Shown: positions 31,101 through 43,194 of the stretch, one piece after another
How the letters are laid out: every line of letters begins with the position of its first letter
How positions within the stretch are numbered: the first letter of the stretch is position 1
The notes under the pieces: generated by a model
The model's database searches: none
Told to the model about the DNA's origin: nothing
The model's input: only the letters and a program-made list of their open reading frames with translations
Assembly (NCBI GenBank): GCA_036877525.1
Contig: JAZGTH010000144.1
Span: 124,001-188,000 of the forward strand
Direction: 5' to 3'
DNA length: 64,000 nucleotides
From: Chromobotia macracanthus
Taxonomy: Eukaryota > Chordata > Actinopteri > Cypriniformes > Botiidae
Program-made: the position numbers and the translations under genes

Positions 31101-33445
31101 AAAGTGTGACAGAATCCAAAGCAGCAACAAAATGTGTTTACACTTAACAGTGAGATGAGTTAATGCATTCAGTGTCATGAACTAACAGTGAACACTAACT
31201 GTGAAATGTATTGATCTTGGCAAACAATAATTTAGTTTATTATCCAGAATGCAGCGTAAAACCACAAAACAGTGATCAGCCCTAAAATACCAACATATTA
31301 ACAACATATGTTTTCATAGCACACGTGTTTGTGTGTGTAGTTCAGCTAGCGCTCATCTGAGCTTTGGTTTTCTGTAACGTTAGCACTGTACAAACCAGTC
31401 TGAAACTGTACATCCTGTATGATGAGTAATTCTGTGCTTAATATCATCCAGCTAAAGCGTGGCTGTCATATTTCATCTGTTTGATCTGTAAAGTGAGTTT
31501 ATTTATCTGAAAAAGATGCAATAAAGTCCCTCTGAAAACAATTTCTGTCTGATCTCACAAATTACAGCAACATAAATACTGCATTCACATCATAACCACA
31601 AAACACTTGTCATGACAAATGATATTATATGCATTCCCTAACAATTTGAGGGAAACCCTAAATTGAGAATGTTCATGAATTTTTGAATGGCAGCTGCACT
31701 GGGACTGCGTTAACAAAACACAGCATTAAGAAAAATTAATTAAATCACACATCTTTTTTGTTTATTGTTTACTTTTAGCTTTACTACCATGCTGTATCCC
31801 ATTTGTTTTTGGAATAGCACACATTTTCCCACTTGCAAAGCAGCAGCACTAGAAAGTCAGACTTCCAACATTGGTAACTTGGATGTCTAAAATTCAGAAA
31901 AGTCACCAAGATGCAGTTACACAGTGTTAAAGTTCTTCCATGATAATGAAACCCACTCACTGTTTGTAGAGGCTGATGTGTAAACTTAACCCTAAATGTC
32001 AGTTATTACATTTTGTCTGTAGTGATGGTTTAATTGTTATGTCAACAGATTGAATGCATTTGAGAAATTTTCATTAGGTTGTGGTCCACAGAGAGTGGTG
32101 AAGGTGGCCTAGTTCTTGGATCCAGAATTCAATGAAACCTGCCAGTTCTACAATCCCTGCAGAGTGCAGAAAGCCACAGCCAAATAACAAGGGTAGGAAA
32201 CAAACAGATGCCAAAAAAGGATGGCAGCACAGTTTTAGCCTCATAAAAATAACACCAAGACATCTACACTTGATACGGTTAGCATAAAAAAATTTCCCAA
32301 ATACATCAAGCTATGTTAAATGTGCTGCGCAGCAGCAGTGAACAGAACACATTTCTTATGCTTCCTTCAAGTGGAGATATTGGAATTACGAGTTGCAAGC
32401 ATGTGAACGACCTTGCCGTATTTGGAAACTCATAATTCTAAATGATACACAAGTTGTGATGTTGTACAGGGCATGTTTACTTCCAACATGGTGGAAAGGA
32501 AGTTTATTGTCTATTATTTTTTTCAAATTTACATTCTGTATTTCAATCATTTTAATACGGAATGCAAATGTGTGGTGCATGGAACTTATGGAACAGCTTA
32601 TGAAAACTAAACATTTTATAAGATACTAATACATAAGCAACAAATTACAAGGATTCTCATGACTTTATCTGCTACCTGTCTATTGATGTGTGCTGTATTA
32701 TATTGAAACATTCTCAGAAAAAGTGTTTTTGTTACATTCTCTATTGTTTTGTGTGGCTTACAGTTCCGTGGTTAAACACATTTTCACGTCATAATAAGAA
32801 ATGTCTGAGTTGGAGGTGCGAATTTCCCAGGTGCAACTGAAGGCAGCATTAAACCCACTATTGAATGGTCTACAGAATGTCAGGTCCTGAACTCACACCA
32901 TTGATTGAGCTAAAGTTGTTATGTCTGGCTTTTAAAAGAGCCACAGCATTTACTTTTGTAGGGAATGAACCTATGAATGAACAACTTGGACGTTAAACTT
33001 TTTAAAATATTTTTGTGTGAAAATAGTTGTAAAGCGAACCAGGGAAAGTAAACATGCAAAATTATTATATTCTAATGTCAACTGGAATAGGTCCCCTCAG
33101 TTAAGCAATCTGTGGAATAGTTTGAATTTGTAAATGCGATCAATGCCATGTTGTGTGTGTGTGTATTTCATGCAGATGTGCAGTAAATCTGGCCAATGTG
33201 TGCTTCACGATGCAATCACTACATCCACACAACATGACTGCATATTACTGATGAACACACACACCCCCACGCACACACACACGTCTGTCAGCTCCACTCT
33301 ATTTCCATTGGTCGTGGTGTTACACACAGCTAATAATAGCAGCCAACAGTCTAACCCAGCAGCCCCTGGGGCTCCAGGATTTGTCTTGAAGGGCATAGCT
33401 TGAGTCTCATGCCTTTCGTCATGTGATGGCCCTTATAATAGAGCG
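28168..33445. other. long AT-rich spacer
   Basis: No gene is supported. A (GT)n tract lies at about 28316-28341. Short open frames (under 100 codons) show no motifs. The plus strand around 33240-33300 has CA-rich simple sequence. Confidence 0.4.
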
Positions 33446-33500
33446 CAAGGTTTATATAATAGGCCGGGGCGTTCGTGAATGAGTGTGGAGGAGGGATGCT
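33446..33500 (+). promoter_or_regulatory. possible TATA-type promoter upstream of kcna1
   Basis: TTTATATAAT at 33451-33460 is followed by GC-richer DNA (GGCCGGGGCG at 33462). It is 3.9 kb upstream of the kcna1 ATG on the same strand. This is only a sequence resemblance. Confidence 0.15.
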
Positions 33501-35255
33501 ACATTCACACTATACGACTGCACCTTTCCCCAGCTGCCGTTCTGTTGAAATGACTGTGAGGAACCTCAGCAGAAATCTCAGGTCTCATTCACATGCCGAG
33601 TTGCTGCAAACATTCACAGTCAACGTGATCATCTGTTTGAGATGAAATGAGTAATGCTGAAGATCCTCAGAACCAAAGGACAGAAGGGAGGGTCTCAGAA
33701 AGACTTGTGGCACACTAGCGACTGTTGCTAGGCAAAAAGCAACATGAGCATGTTTGCAGAATTTAATAAGAATGAGGGAGTCAGTGCAGTCAATTTAAAC
33801 AATAAAGCCAGTTTTATTACATTTCTGTCCAGCTTTTCACATTACAAATGATTCCAAACCAGGATTAGAGAAAAATGTCTCATGTTCTCCCAAAATCTGT
33901 CAGAAACAAATCCTGACCATAATTTACTCTAAAATCAAAAGGCAGGATAAAAAAATTTGGAATAATAAAGCTAAAGCCCATTTTAAGGAGATATTTTTTG
34001 CATTGTAAACTTATGGTAATTTCACATTTGTTTGATATTGTTTATAATTAGAATATTGTATAAATTCTGTACCCATTATACATCATTTGTTAAACAGCCT
34101 TTAATTGATGCTCATTTATTGTTTTGCATTGTTTATATATTAGAATAAATATAGAAAATGTAGATGTCTGCTGTAATTTCCTCATAAATAATTATTCTGC
34201 AGGCAAAAATAGCTGGATATAACAGATAGTGTGGGTGAGTATAACACTGAACATTACTGTGCTGAGACAAGACACATACCAAAAGACCATCTTTTATTGT
34301 GAAAACTTGAGACAGAACTTTCTTTCTCTGCACTAAGGTTCATGTCTGTAGACAGGTCATGCAACAGAGCTCATGACATTATAAATGCAAATTTTAAAAA
34401 ATATATATATTTCATTTCCCTTAATTTGAGTAAATGATGAGTATAATGAAGTGAGCCAACTTAAATATGTGGACGTTTTTCACTTATGTAACACTACTCA
34501 AAAAATCTGTATGATATTTTACTGGGTTACTAAATTGACCAATTTTTGTCATGGTTACAATTGTTTGTGCATGTTTGTATTTGTTAGAATTAGTTTTCAT
34601 TTGAAAAACAAATTAGTTTGCATTTCATTATCTGACACATTCACATTATCTGACACTATCTGACACACATTATCTGACACTATCTGACACACATTATCTG
34701 ACACACTCATTGTAGTTCAGATTAATAAGAGACATTCAAATGTGCAGTGCTGTGGGTCACCAGGATCACAGTTGACACAGATGTCGTAATAATGATTATA
34801 ACCAAAAAGATTATAAAGAATAAAATAGCAGTGCCCGGGGAGCAACTGGGGGAAAGGTGCCTTGCTCAAGGGCACCTCTGTTGTTTCCTGCCAGCTGTGG
34901 GAATTGAGCCAATTATCAATTAATGAACAAACAAATGTCAATTAAAGATCAATTAATGAACAAACAAATGTTTTTCATTTGAGTTATAATGATTCTGCAC
35001 ATATGTTGTCAACCACCATATTATTGCATAAAAACAAAATTAATATTTACTTCCTGTTTCATTACAACATTTTTTGTAAACATGCCCAAAAAATGAGAAT
35101 TCCAAACTAGACAATGTAGCCATATTAATAATCGATGTTCTTTAGCTAGTAGGGCTGGCAACAACAAGGTTATTATTCGGCTTTTCCCCATAAAGATGTG
35201 TGGGAACGGACATTTGGCAACATACTGGAGCCTGTCTGCATTGCGCATTACACAT
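33501..35255. repeat. spacer with small repeats
   Basis: Two small repeats are visible. TATCTGACAC-based units (with ACAT insertions) are repeated at 34629-34707. A GCCCGGGGAGCAACTGGGGG...CTTGCTCAAGGGCACCTC segment at 34828-34915 is a motif found across fish genomes in dispersed repeats. No gene. Confidence 0.45.
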
Positions 35256-35408
35256 CCTCTCTCTCTCTCTCTGTGGTGTGTGTGAGTCTCTCTCTCTCTG
35301 TCTCTCTCTCTCTCTGTGGTGTGTGTGAGTCTCTCTCTCTCTCTCTCTCTCTGTGGTGTGTGTGAGTATCTCTCTCTCTCTCTGTCTCTCTCTCTGTGGT
35401 GTGTGTAC

Positions 35409-35453
<45 letters not shown>

Positions 35454-35462
35454 GTGTGTGTG

Positions 35463-35500
<38 letters not shown>

Positions 35501-35509
35501 GTGTGTGTG

Positions 35510-35543
<34 letters not shown>

Positions 35544-35587
35544 GTGTGTGTACGTCTCTCTCTCTCTCTCTCTCTGTGGTGTGTGTG

Positions 35588-35623
<36 letters not shown>

Positions 35624-35632
35624 GTGTGTGTA

Positions 35633-35673
<41 letters not shown>

Positions 35674-35756
35674 GTGTGTGTGTGTCTCTCTCTCTCTCTC
35701 TCTCTGTGGTGTGTGTACGTCTCTCTCTCTCTCTCTCTCTCTCTGTGGTGTGTGTG

Positions 35757-35798
<42 letters not shown>

Positions 35799-35807
35799 GT
35801 GTGTGTG

Positions 35808-35847
<40 letters not shown>

Positions 35848-35926
35848 GTGTGTGTAAGTCTCTCTCTCTCTCTCTGTGGTGTGTGTGAGTCTCTCTCTCT
35901 CTCTCTCTCTCTCTGTGGTGTGTGTG

Positions 35927-35976
<50 letters not shown>

Positions 35977-35985
35977 GTGTGTGTG

Positions 35986-36026
<41 letters not shown>

Positions 36027-36035
36027 GTGTGTGTG

Positions 36036-36081
<46 letters not shown>

Positions 36082-36092
36082 GTGTGTGTGAG

Positions 36093-36123
<31 letters not shown>

Positions 36124-36164
36124 GTGTGTGTGAGTCTCTCTCTCTCTCTCTCTCTCTCTTTCTG
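35256..36164. repeat. compound TC/GT microsatellite
   Basis: About twenty blocks of (TC)n, each 10-45 bases, are separated by a regular TGTGGTGTGTGTGAG (or ...TACG) spacer. The minus strand is therefore polypurine, and its long Arg-Glu and Thr-His open frames are simple consequences of the repeat. The tract ends 1.17 kb before the kcna1 ATG. Confidence 0.95.
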
Positions 36165-36185
36165 TACTGTTGAGCAACTTAACAA

Positions 36186-36384
36186 GTTTGTCTGATCTGG
36201 AGGTGAACACGGTCGGTTTGTTGAGGAGGTGAACACGGTGGGTCGGTTTGTCTGATCTGGAGGTGAACACGGTGGGTCGGTTTGTCTGATCTGGAGGTGA
36301 ACACGGTGGGTCGGTTTGTCTGATCTGGAGGTGAACACGGTGGGTCGGTTTGTCTGATCTGGAGGTGAACACGGTGGGTCGGTT
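36186..36384. repeat. 34-bp minisatellite
   Basis: About five to six copies of a 34-bp unit containing GATCTGGAGGTGAACACGGT, the second copy truncated. Confidence 0.9.
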
Positions 36385-36478
36385 ATCTTGTCGTTTGATG
36401 GATCTGCCAGCACTCATCGGACTGTAATGAGATACATTCACTAACGGGAGATTTTGCGCAGATCTCTCCACTGGCCGC
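36385..36478 (+). other. candidate 5' untranslated exon of kcna1
   Basis: A unique stretch between two repeats ends CGC|GTAAGTAC, with a perfect intronic donor at 36479. The kcna1 ATG is preceded by TGTCTCCAG|G (acceptor ending about 37331), so an 850-bp intron in the 5' untranslated region is possible. Kv1 genes commonly have introns only in that region. Not supported beyond the splice signals. Confidence 0.3.
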
Positions 36479-36497
36479 GTAAGTACAACATCGTGTA

Positions 36498-36652
36498 GAT
36501 CTGATGTGTGATCTGATGTGTGGTCAGATGTATGATCTGATGTGTGATCTGATGTGTGATCTGATGTGTGGTCAGATGTATGATCTGATGTGTGATCTGA
36601 TGTGTGATCTGATGTGTGATCTGATGTATGATCTGATGTATGATCTGATGTG
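36498..36652. repeat. 12-bp minisatellite
   Basis: About 13 copies of GATCTGATGTGT with variants (GGTCAGATGTAT). The 36-bp pattern GTGGTCAGATGTATGATCTG occurs twice, showing block duplication. Confidence 0.9.
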
Positions 36653-36992
36653 CGTTATAAACCTGCGAATGCTGCAGTGCATCAACCCGTCACGTACAGC
36701 GTTAACAACACAACATCATCACCGTGACTGAAGAAAGAAATGACTGATTCTCACGACACCAATATAATGTGTTTGTTATATAATGTTTTAACGTATATGA
36801 GCGCAGATCTGCTGTGAGACCGGCTGCTGTCTGTGAGGCATCATTTGTAAACAAACCCAGTTCATTTTATTTTATAGGATTTAAAGTCCTAATGGCTGTC
36901 GTGCAGGCTTTCTCTTCTGAAATATCTTGGTAGCTGAGATATTTGTAGCTGTCAAGAAAAGCTACTGAAAAATCAAAAAGCTACAAATTGTT

Positions 36993-37023
<31 letters not shown>

Positions 37024-37332
37024 TAGGATCCTGATTCCAAATTATGGAAATAGGAATCAAATACAGATTTCTTATTGCTTTCCATTAGAATATTTTGACT
37101 AGGTAGAAAATATTCTTTCTCAGTCGTGGTATTGGATGTGTTTCATTACTTTTTTTGGGTGAATAGGTGAGCACACAAAGCAGGTGCACTGCTCCGCTGG
37201 AGATGGGGATGGGTGACATTTGGTGGAACACAATGCTGGATGTTGTGTCCAGTCGTTGACCATTTCAACTGCTTCAACAGCAGGTGCTGGATGCACGCCG
37301 AACCGACGTGAACATCCGCTGGTGTCTCCAGG
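36653..37332. other. kcna1 upstream region with AT microsatellite
   Basis: Non-coding. An (AT)n tract lies at about 36991-37024. The last 200 bases become GC-richer towards the kcna1 start. Confidence 0.5.
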
Positions 37333-38814
37333 ATGACTGTAGTTGTAGTTGGAGATAACATGGACGAGACCTCCTCCACCATGCAGGGGCATCCACAGGA
37401 CTCTCAGTATTCCCCCGAGTGCTGCGAGAGGGTGGTCATTAACATCTCAGGGCTGCGCTTTGAGACACAACTCAAGACTCTGGCCCAGTTCCCCGACACT
37501 CTGCTGGGCAACCCCAAAAAAAGAATGCGCTACTTTGACCCATTGAGAAATGAATACTTCTTTGACAGAAACCGTCCAAGTTTTGATGCCATCCTTTACT
37601 ACTACCAGTCGGGGGGGAGGTTAAGAAGACCTGTCAATGTTCCCTTGGATATGTTCTCAGAGGAGATTAAGTTCTACGAGCTCGGAGAAGAAGCCATGGA
37701 AAAATTCAGAGAGGATGAGGGCTTCATTCGTGAGGAAGAGCGTCCCCTGCCAGAGAATGAGTTTCAGAGACAGATTTGGCTGCTTTTTGAGCATCCAGAG
37801 AGTTCAGGGCCTGCCAGAGGGATAGCAATAGTGTCTGTCATGGTTATTCTCATTTCCATTGTTATTTTTTGTTTGGAGACCTTACCTGAGCTGAAAGAAG
37901 ATTCACATGGACAACTCGAAATGATCGGCAACAGCACATTTTATTACAAATCTAATATTCTGACAGACCCTTTCTTCATTGTGGAGACGCTCTGCATCAT
38001 CTGGTTTTCTTTTGAGTTGATTGTTCGTTTTTTCGCTTGCCCAAGTAAAGCAGCTTTCTTCAAAAACATGATGAACACGATTGACGTGGTGTCCATTATT
38101 CCATATTTCATAACGCTCGGAACTGAGATGGCAGAGGACCCTGAGGGTGGAAGAGAGGCCAAGGGTGGAGGAGATCAGGCCACATCTTTGGCCATTCTCA
38201 GGGTTATCCGTCTGGTCAGGGTGTTTCGGATATTCAAGCTCTCCAGGCACTCCAAGGGGCTTCAGATCTTGGGCCAGACTTTGAAAGCCAGCATGCGGGA
38301 GCTCGGACTGCTTATCTTTTTTCTGTTTATTGGTGTCATCTTGTTTTCCAGCGCTGTGTATTTCGCTGAGGCTGAGGAGAAGGATTCCTTTTTCACAAGT
38401 ATCCCGGATGCCTTCTGGTGGGCAGTGGTTTCGATGACCACTGTGGGGTATGGGGACATGTACCCTGTTACCATAGGGGGCAAGATAGTGGGCTCTCTGT
38501 GTGCCATTGCTGGAGTGCTAACCATTGCACTGCCTGTGCCTGTGATTGTGTCTAACTTTAACTACTTCTATCACCGAGAAACTGAAGGTGAGGAACAGGC
38601 CCAGCTCCTCACGGTGAGCAACCCGAACATTGTGTCCGATTCCAACTCCAGTCGACGCAGCTCATCTGTTGTCAGCAAGTCGGAATATATGGAAATCGAC
38701 GACGATCTCAAAAACAGCATCGATAATTTGAGAGAGGCGAACCTGCGAACCGGAAACTGCATGGTCACCAATCAGAACTGTGTCAATACGGGGAAACGCC
38801 TCACAGATGTTTAG
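37333..38814 (+). CDS. kcna1: Kv1.1-like voltage-gated potassium channel alpha subunit
   Basis: Intronless 493-residue Shaker channel; mammalian Kv1.1 is 495. T1 domain at residues 32-130; S1 163-185; sequon NST at 200; S2 212-234; S3 244-263; S4 287-303; S5 about 322-345; filter TVGYGD 370-375 followed by Met-Tyr377; S6 383-407; PDZ ligand TDV. Kv1.1 identity rests on Tyr377 (the high-affinity external TEA site), LPELK after S1, QAQLL after S6, SRRSSS at 440-445 (a kinase-type site) and the ending with NQNCVN. The S3-S4 linker is a few residues longer than in mammals (EDPEGGREAKGGG). ATG 37333 has A at -3. It follows the kcna6-like gene on the same strand at 13 kb. The product probably forms homo- or heterotetramers in axons and nerve terminals. 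Codon use is less GC-rich than in the kcna6-like gene. Confidence 0.95.
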   Translation: MTVVVVGDNMDETSSTMQGHPQDSQYSPECCERVVINISGLRFETQLKTLAQFPDTLLGNPKKRMRYFDPLRNEYFFDRNRPSFDAILYYYQSGGRLRRPVNVPLDMFSEEIKFYELGEEAMEKFREDEGFIREEERPLPENEFQRQIWLLFEHPESSGPARGIAIVSVMVILISIVIFCLETLPELKEDSHGQLEMIGNSTFYYKSNILTDPFFIVETLCIIWFSFELIVRFFACPSKAAFFKNMMNTIDVVSIIPYFITLGTEMAEDPEGGREAKGGGDQATSLAILRVIRLVRVFRIFKLSRHSKGLQILGQTLKASMRELGLLIFFLFIGVILFSSAVYFAEAEEKDSFFTSIPDAFWWAVVSMTTVGYGDMYPVTIGGKIVGSLCAIAGVLTIALPVPVIVSNFNYFYHRETEGEEQAQLLTVSNPNIVSDSNSSRRSSSVVSKSEYMEIDDDLKNSIDNLREANLRTGNCMVTNQNCVNTGKRLTDV

Positions 38815-38941
38815 ATCTCCAGCTTCATTCTGGATTATTTAAAAACACGTACTGTACATAATGTAGTTTGTTAGGAGTATCAGATGCTTTAACTGGGTCT
38901 CTGATAATGTGTTGTTTAATCACAAATGTTTAATCTCAAGT

Positions 38942-39062
38942 CATTTACATTTATTCATTTGCTGGATACTTTTATCCAAAGCAACTACCAGTACATTCAA
39001 GATTAACCCTATGCTTAATCAGTTTGTGTGCTCCCTGGAAACCAAACCCGCGACAAGAGTCA
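38942..39062. repeat. dispersed SINE-like fragment
   Basis: CATTTATTCATTTGCTGGA... TTTTATCCAAAGCAAC... GTGTGCTCCCTGGAAACC is a diverged member of a family common in fish genomes, whose full form carries a tRNA-like B box on the other strand. It lies 130 bases after the kcna1 stop, possibly in the 3' untranslated region. AATAAA at 39139 is a possible but unproven polyadenylation signal. Confidence 0.45.
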
Positions 39063-42000
39063 CTGTTCAAAATATGCCTATGAATACAAAATATTATATA
39101 GTTATCAGGGTTATTAAAGACAAAATTACACCAATGAAAATAAACTATACATAAGGCTACATGGGTGTTTTGAGTGGGGACTTTTTATATGGTTGAGATT
39201 TTTTTCAGCATTATTTTTCAGTATTTATTACTTGCAGCATTTAGAGTTTTATTCACCACAGGTGCATCATATCTTGTTTGTTCATTTATTGTTTGTTTTC
39301 TGTTTGCTCGTTTGTTTGTGTCTGTCTGTCTGTCATAGGCTATAGTAAAGCATTGTATAGTAAAGCAAACAAACTGAATGTTCAATCTCAGTTTATTCAT
39401 TGTGCAGATGATGGCATGTTTTATGAAACCCTGAGATCTGTTTCACACGCTGCTGTGTATCTTGCTTTAATTAACACATAACATGGCAACTGATTTCTCA
39501 CACTGCCCATTAAAAACAAAACAAACTTTCTTAAAAGTTTTGAAAAACCTGACATTAAAACATGTTCTAGGCAGTATTAAAGTAAAACTTTTAAAGCATA
39601 AACTTTTAAAATGTACATATTGCATACTGATTTACTTCTTAGTTGTTTACTTCTTACTTCATAGTTCCCTGATGGGATCTCTCTATTTATTTTTTATTAA
39701 ACAGATATAATTCATGATATATTTTGAGAATAGTGCCTTCTGCCCTCTAAATGACATAGAGAGTCTCTGTGTGCAATAGTTACAGTTGTGGGAGCCATCT
39801 GAGTTTTCAAATATAAGGAAAATTCTAGAGCTGGTCGGATGGAGTTTATGGAGTTTAACATGTTCCCTCAACATCCTTGTTCATGTGACAGAATCGAACA
39901 CTTGCATCTCTGCATCAGATGGTACATTACTTAGACGTATAAAACATTTACAGTTTGCGTTTTGTGTTCGGAGCATCATTACAGTTTCTTTTGTACTGGT
40001 TATTCTTTGGTCATTCGTTTATGTGGATCTACCTCAGAGTGTTCATGCAGAGTATGCGCATGTGTCCAGTGAAATTACTGTATCCCATGAGTTCATAAAG
40101 GAGAAATCAATTAAAGAATGGAAATGTTTATAAAACGCTTTATTTGAAAAAACATTTGCACCAAGAACAACAACATTAGCCATTTCTGAACAATACTATG
40201 TAAGCACAACATTTGTTAATACTATCACACGCACAGGGCATCATCAGGGATTGTGATTGGTAGAAACTGCCATTACTATTAAAAATATCTGTACTAAAGT
40301 ATGTTGAGATCTAAAAATGATACCTTTAAATTGAGTGTAAACGTTGTCTTTCAAAACCTAAAGCACTTTAATAAACCACTGTATGTATTTATAGGTTTTG
40401 TAAATGTATGAAAGGTAAAACAAAGACACTAAGGCAGTGTGCTGAATTGTCCATGTTGATGGCAATGTGTTCAATAACAGGATGTAATCTTAATCAGTTT
40501 TGTTTTCCTGCAAACCCTTTAATTTATATTTAGACATTTAAGATATTAATTTATACACCAAACGTCAAAACTGTGGTGCTTTGCCTACAATATTTTTTTA
40601 AACTATATGAAGGCAATTTTTACAATGGAAATATGTTTATACAGATGTCCATTTAAGGTATCTGTAAGATGTTTATTAAATATAGAACATCTATATGAAT
40701 ATATGTCTACAGCTTAAGATACGCTCACTTTAAATATTCAACAATAAAATGTAATACAATGTCTGACTGAATATAAATGTACACTTTTCACATCATTTAT
40801 GAAGGTTCTAGAGGAATTAACAAGGAAAAAGTTTCCAAGTATGAATTAAACAAAATACCTATTTACAGACAAGATTAAATCAGGCAACATGTAACATCAT
40901 GTGTTTTTCCGATTCCGAAATTGTCATCTAGTGTAAATGAATGCAAATGATTTTCTGTATTAATTTCTTCTTTTTATTTGTTTTTGTGTGTTCCATCTCT
41001 CAGAAGAGTGGCATATATGTCATATATAAAACCTATAAGCACTTTGATATTATGCATGCGGAGAGCTTCTGGCTGATGCTCTGACGTGGATCATGCACAT
41101 GCTGGGAAAAGTTGTTTCTGTCTGTCTGTGATGGGAACAATCTGTGTTTTCAGTTCTGCAAACTTTAATACATGTTGACATGGCCTGAGGTGGCATATTC
41201 TGTTAGTCCATTTTTTACAGTTTTTAAAGATTGTTTTTCTAAATTCATTTCACCTCAAACTTATAAACTTAGAAACAATTATAAGCTTACAGTATTCACA
41301 TTGATAAATAAATAAATTAATCAACAAATTCTTTCTGTTCTGTTGTGTTTATTTACAACAGTTCACCATAAAGAACCACATGACACAGTTAACAATGAAC
41401 TGTATGAACAATCATTTAAAAAAAATATTTTTACTAAACACATCTTTACTATCACATTTTCTCATATAGTTTATATTATTGATGCAGTTGTATAAATATT
41501 GTATAAATAACCATGATAAAATGTGGGGATGTTCTGTGTACATCTTCTTTGTGTACATCCCTTAATCCCAATAATTATAGGAATGTGTGGGAACAGACAA
41601 AATATTACCAAACAAACACCTTTAGTAGTAGTAAAGTTTGATTTCTTCCATTTGTTTAAATTAGGCTAAAGGGTGAAGATGACTTTTAAATGCTATAGGG
41701 GACACAAGCAACATAGAAACACACCAATAACACAAACGAAACTGTAATAGATTCACATGATTCACCACACACAAGTTCTGTTTGCTGTTTCAAAATGTAT
41801 CCGCAAAAGTCCCCACTAATCAAAAACTTAGATTGGACCCCAGCTTGCCTGTAAAGAGGAAATTCTGTAAGAAAGTATTTCTGTTGTTTTGTGCATTTAT
41901 ATAGTGGATTTGTAGACTTTGAACAATGCATGTGTGAGACTATATACAGGGATATATAGTATCCTTCATTAGACAAGAGCATTTAAAGGCTGGGCACTTG

Positions 42001-43194
42001 TAACATTGACTTGGGAATTTCCAAACTCCTCATGTTATGTCTTCACGATTCTGTGGCCCACATCACTGACACACCTTCATCTCTGAGGACAAGGGATATG
42101 CTGAAACCCTTTCTCAGATGTCATCTGTAGGTATAGACCTTTATCATCTGTGTGTACCTGTCAAAGATCGATCTCACTGGGTAAGAACAGCAGGGCCTCT
42201 GAAGAACTCTGTCTGGGCATCACCTCCAGAACAGAAAGTGTGAATGCAGCCACAGTCATATTATGATCTTCATTAAATATAAAGTATGGAAAAGACTTGC
42301 ACAGGACAATAACAGTCCATTTTTATTCTGAGCCTTTTTAAAAAACGGTGCATTCAAAAGAGTGTTTACAATGTGTGTGGATGCACATAAAGTGCTGCAG
42401 GACAATTTGGCGCAGCCTTGAGTTTGGTGCATGCAAGGCTAATGTGGGAGGAGATGCAGGGAAAATATCTAGACATATAAAGAGGTGCTGCGAGAGAGAG
42501 AGACAGAAAGAATACAAATGAGAGGGAAAAAAGGAGAGGTAGGCAAAAAAGAGCGAGTGACTAAAGAGCCAGTGATTCAACTACAGAACGCTGAAACTGG
42601 GTTCTGCACGCCTACAGGGAAGAACAAGTACATACACTCACAACACACACACATACTTGCAAAAACACACACACATGCAGAAATACATAACAAATGACGA
42701 GACTCAACCAGCCAGCACACACACGCAGATAAATGTGTAACCTCACAAACACACAACCTCTCAAACACTGAAACACACACTCAACACAGAATTAACAACC
42801 TCACACACACACCAACAAACACAGAAATGCACAACCTCAACACACAAGCACATTGTCATTCTGTGCAGATAAAGGCCATCATGCTCTATACCAAAGGCAT
42901 TCTGGGAGTAATTGTAGACTGGACTAAAAATACTGTGTGCTTTATGCCAGCATATATTCTCACTTTGGAAAGCATTTCAGAAGACGCATGTTTACCAATT
43001 TCCTCATTATTTCACAGGTTTAAAAAAATCTGCATGATTATATATTGCAAATTTTTTTTAAATGTATAAATATTCCTTAAAACATTATACACATCCTTAA
43101 AATGCAAAATTGTGCTTTATGAGATTTTTGCGCCAAATAAGATTTTTCTTTAAACAGATATCTACCATTTAGTGAAGTTTCAGCCTAAAGCTAA
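39063..43194. other. AT-rich spacer, CA-rich near the end
   Basis: No gene is supported. A 115-codon frame at 39786-40133 has no recognised motif. From about 42480 to 42850 the strand is rich in GA and then in ACACAC-type sequence. Confidence 0.4.

Noticed and set aside
35142..36471. Long minus-strand open frames of 407 and 423 codons rich in Arg-Glu and Thr-His
   Set aside because: They are direct translations of the TC/GT repeat, which has no stop codons on that strand.
39139..39144. AATAAA as the kcna1 polyadenylation signal
   Set aside because: The hexamer is common by chance in AT-rich DNA and Kv1.1 messages usually have long 3' ends; there is no independent support.
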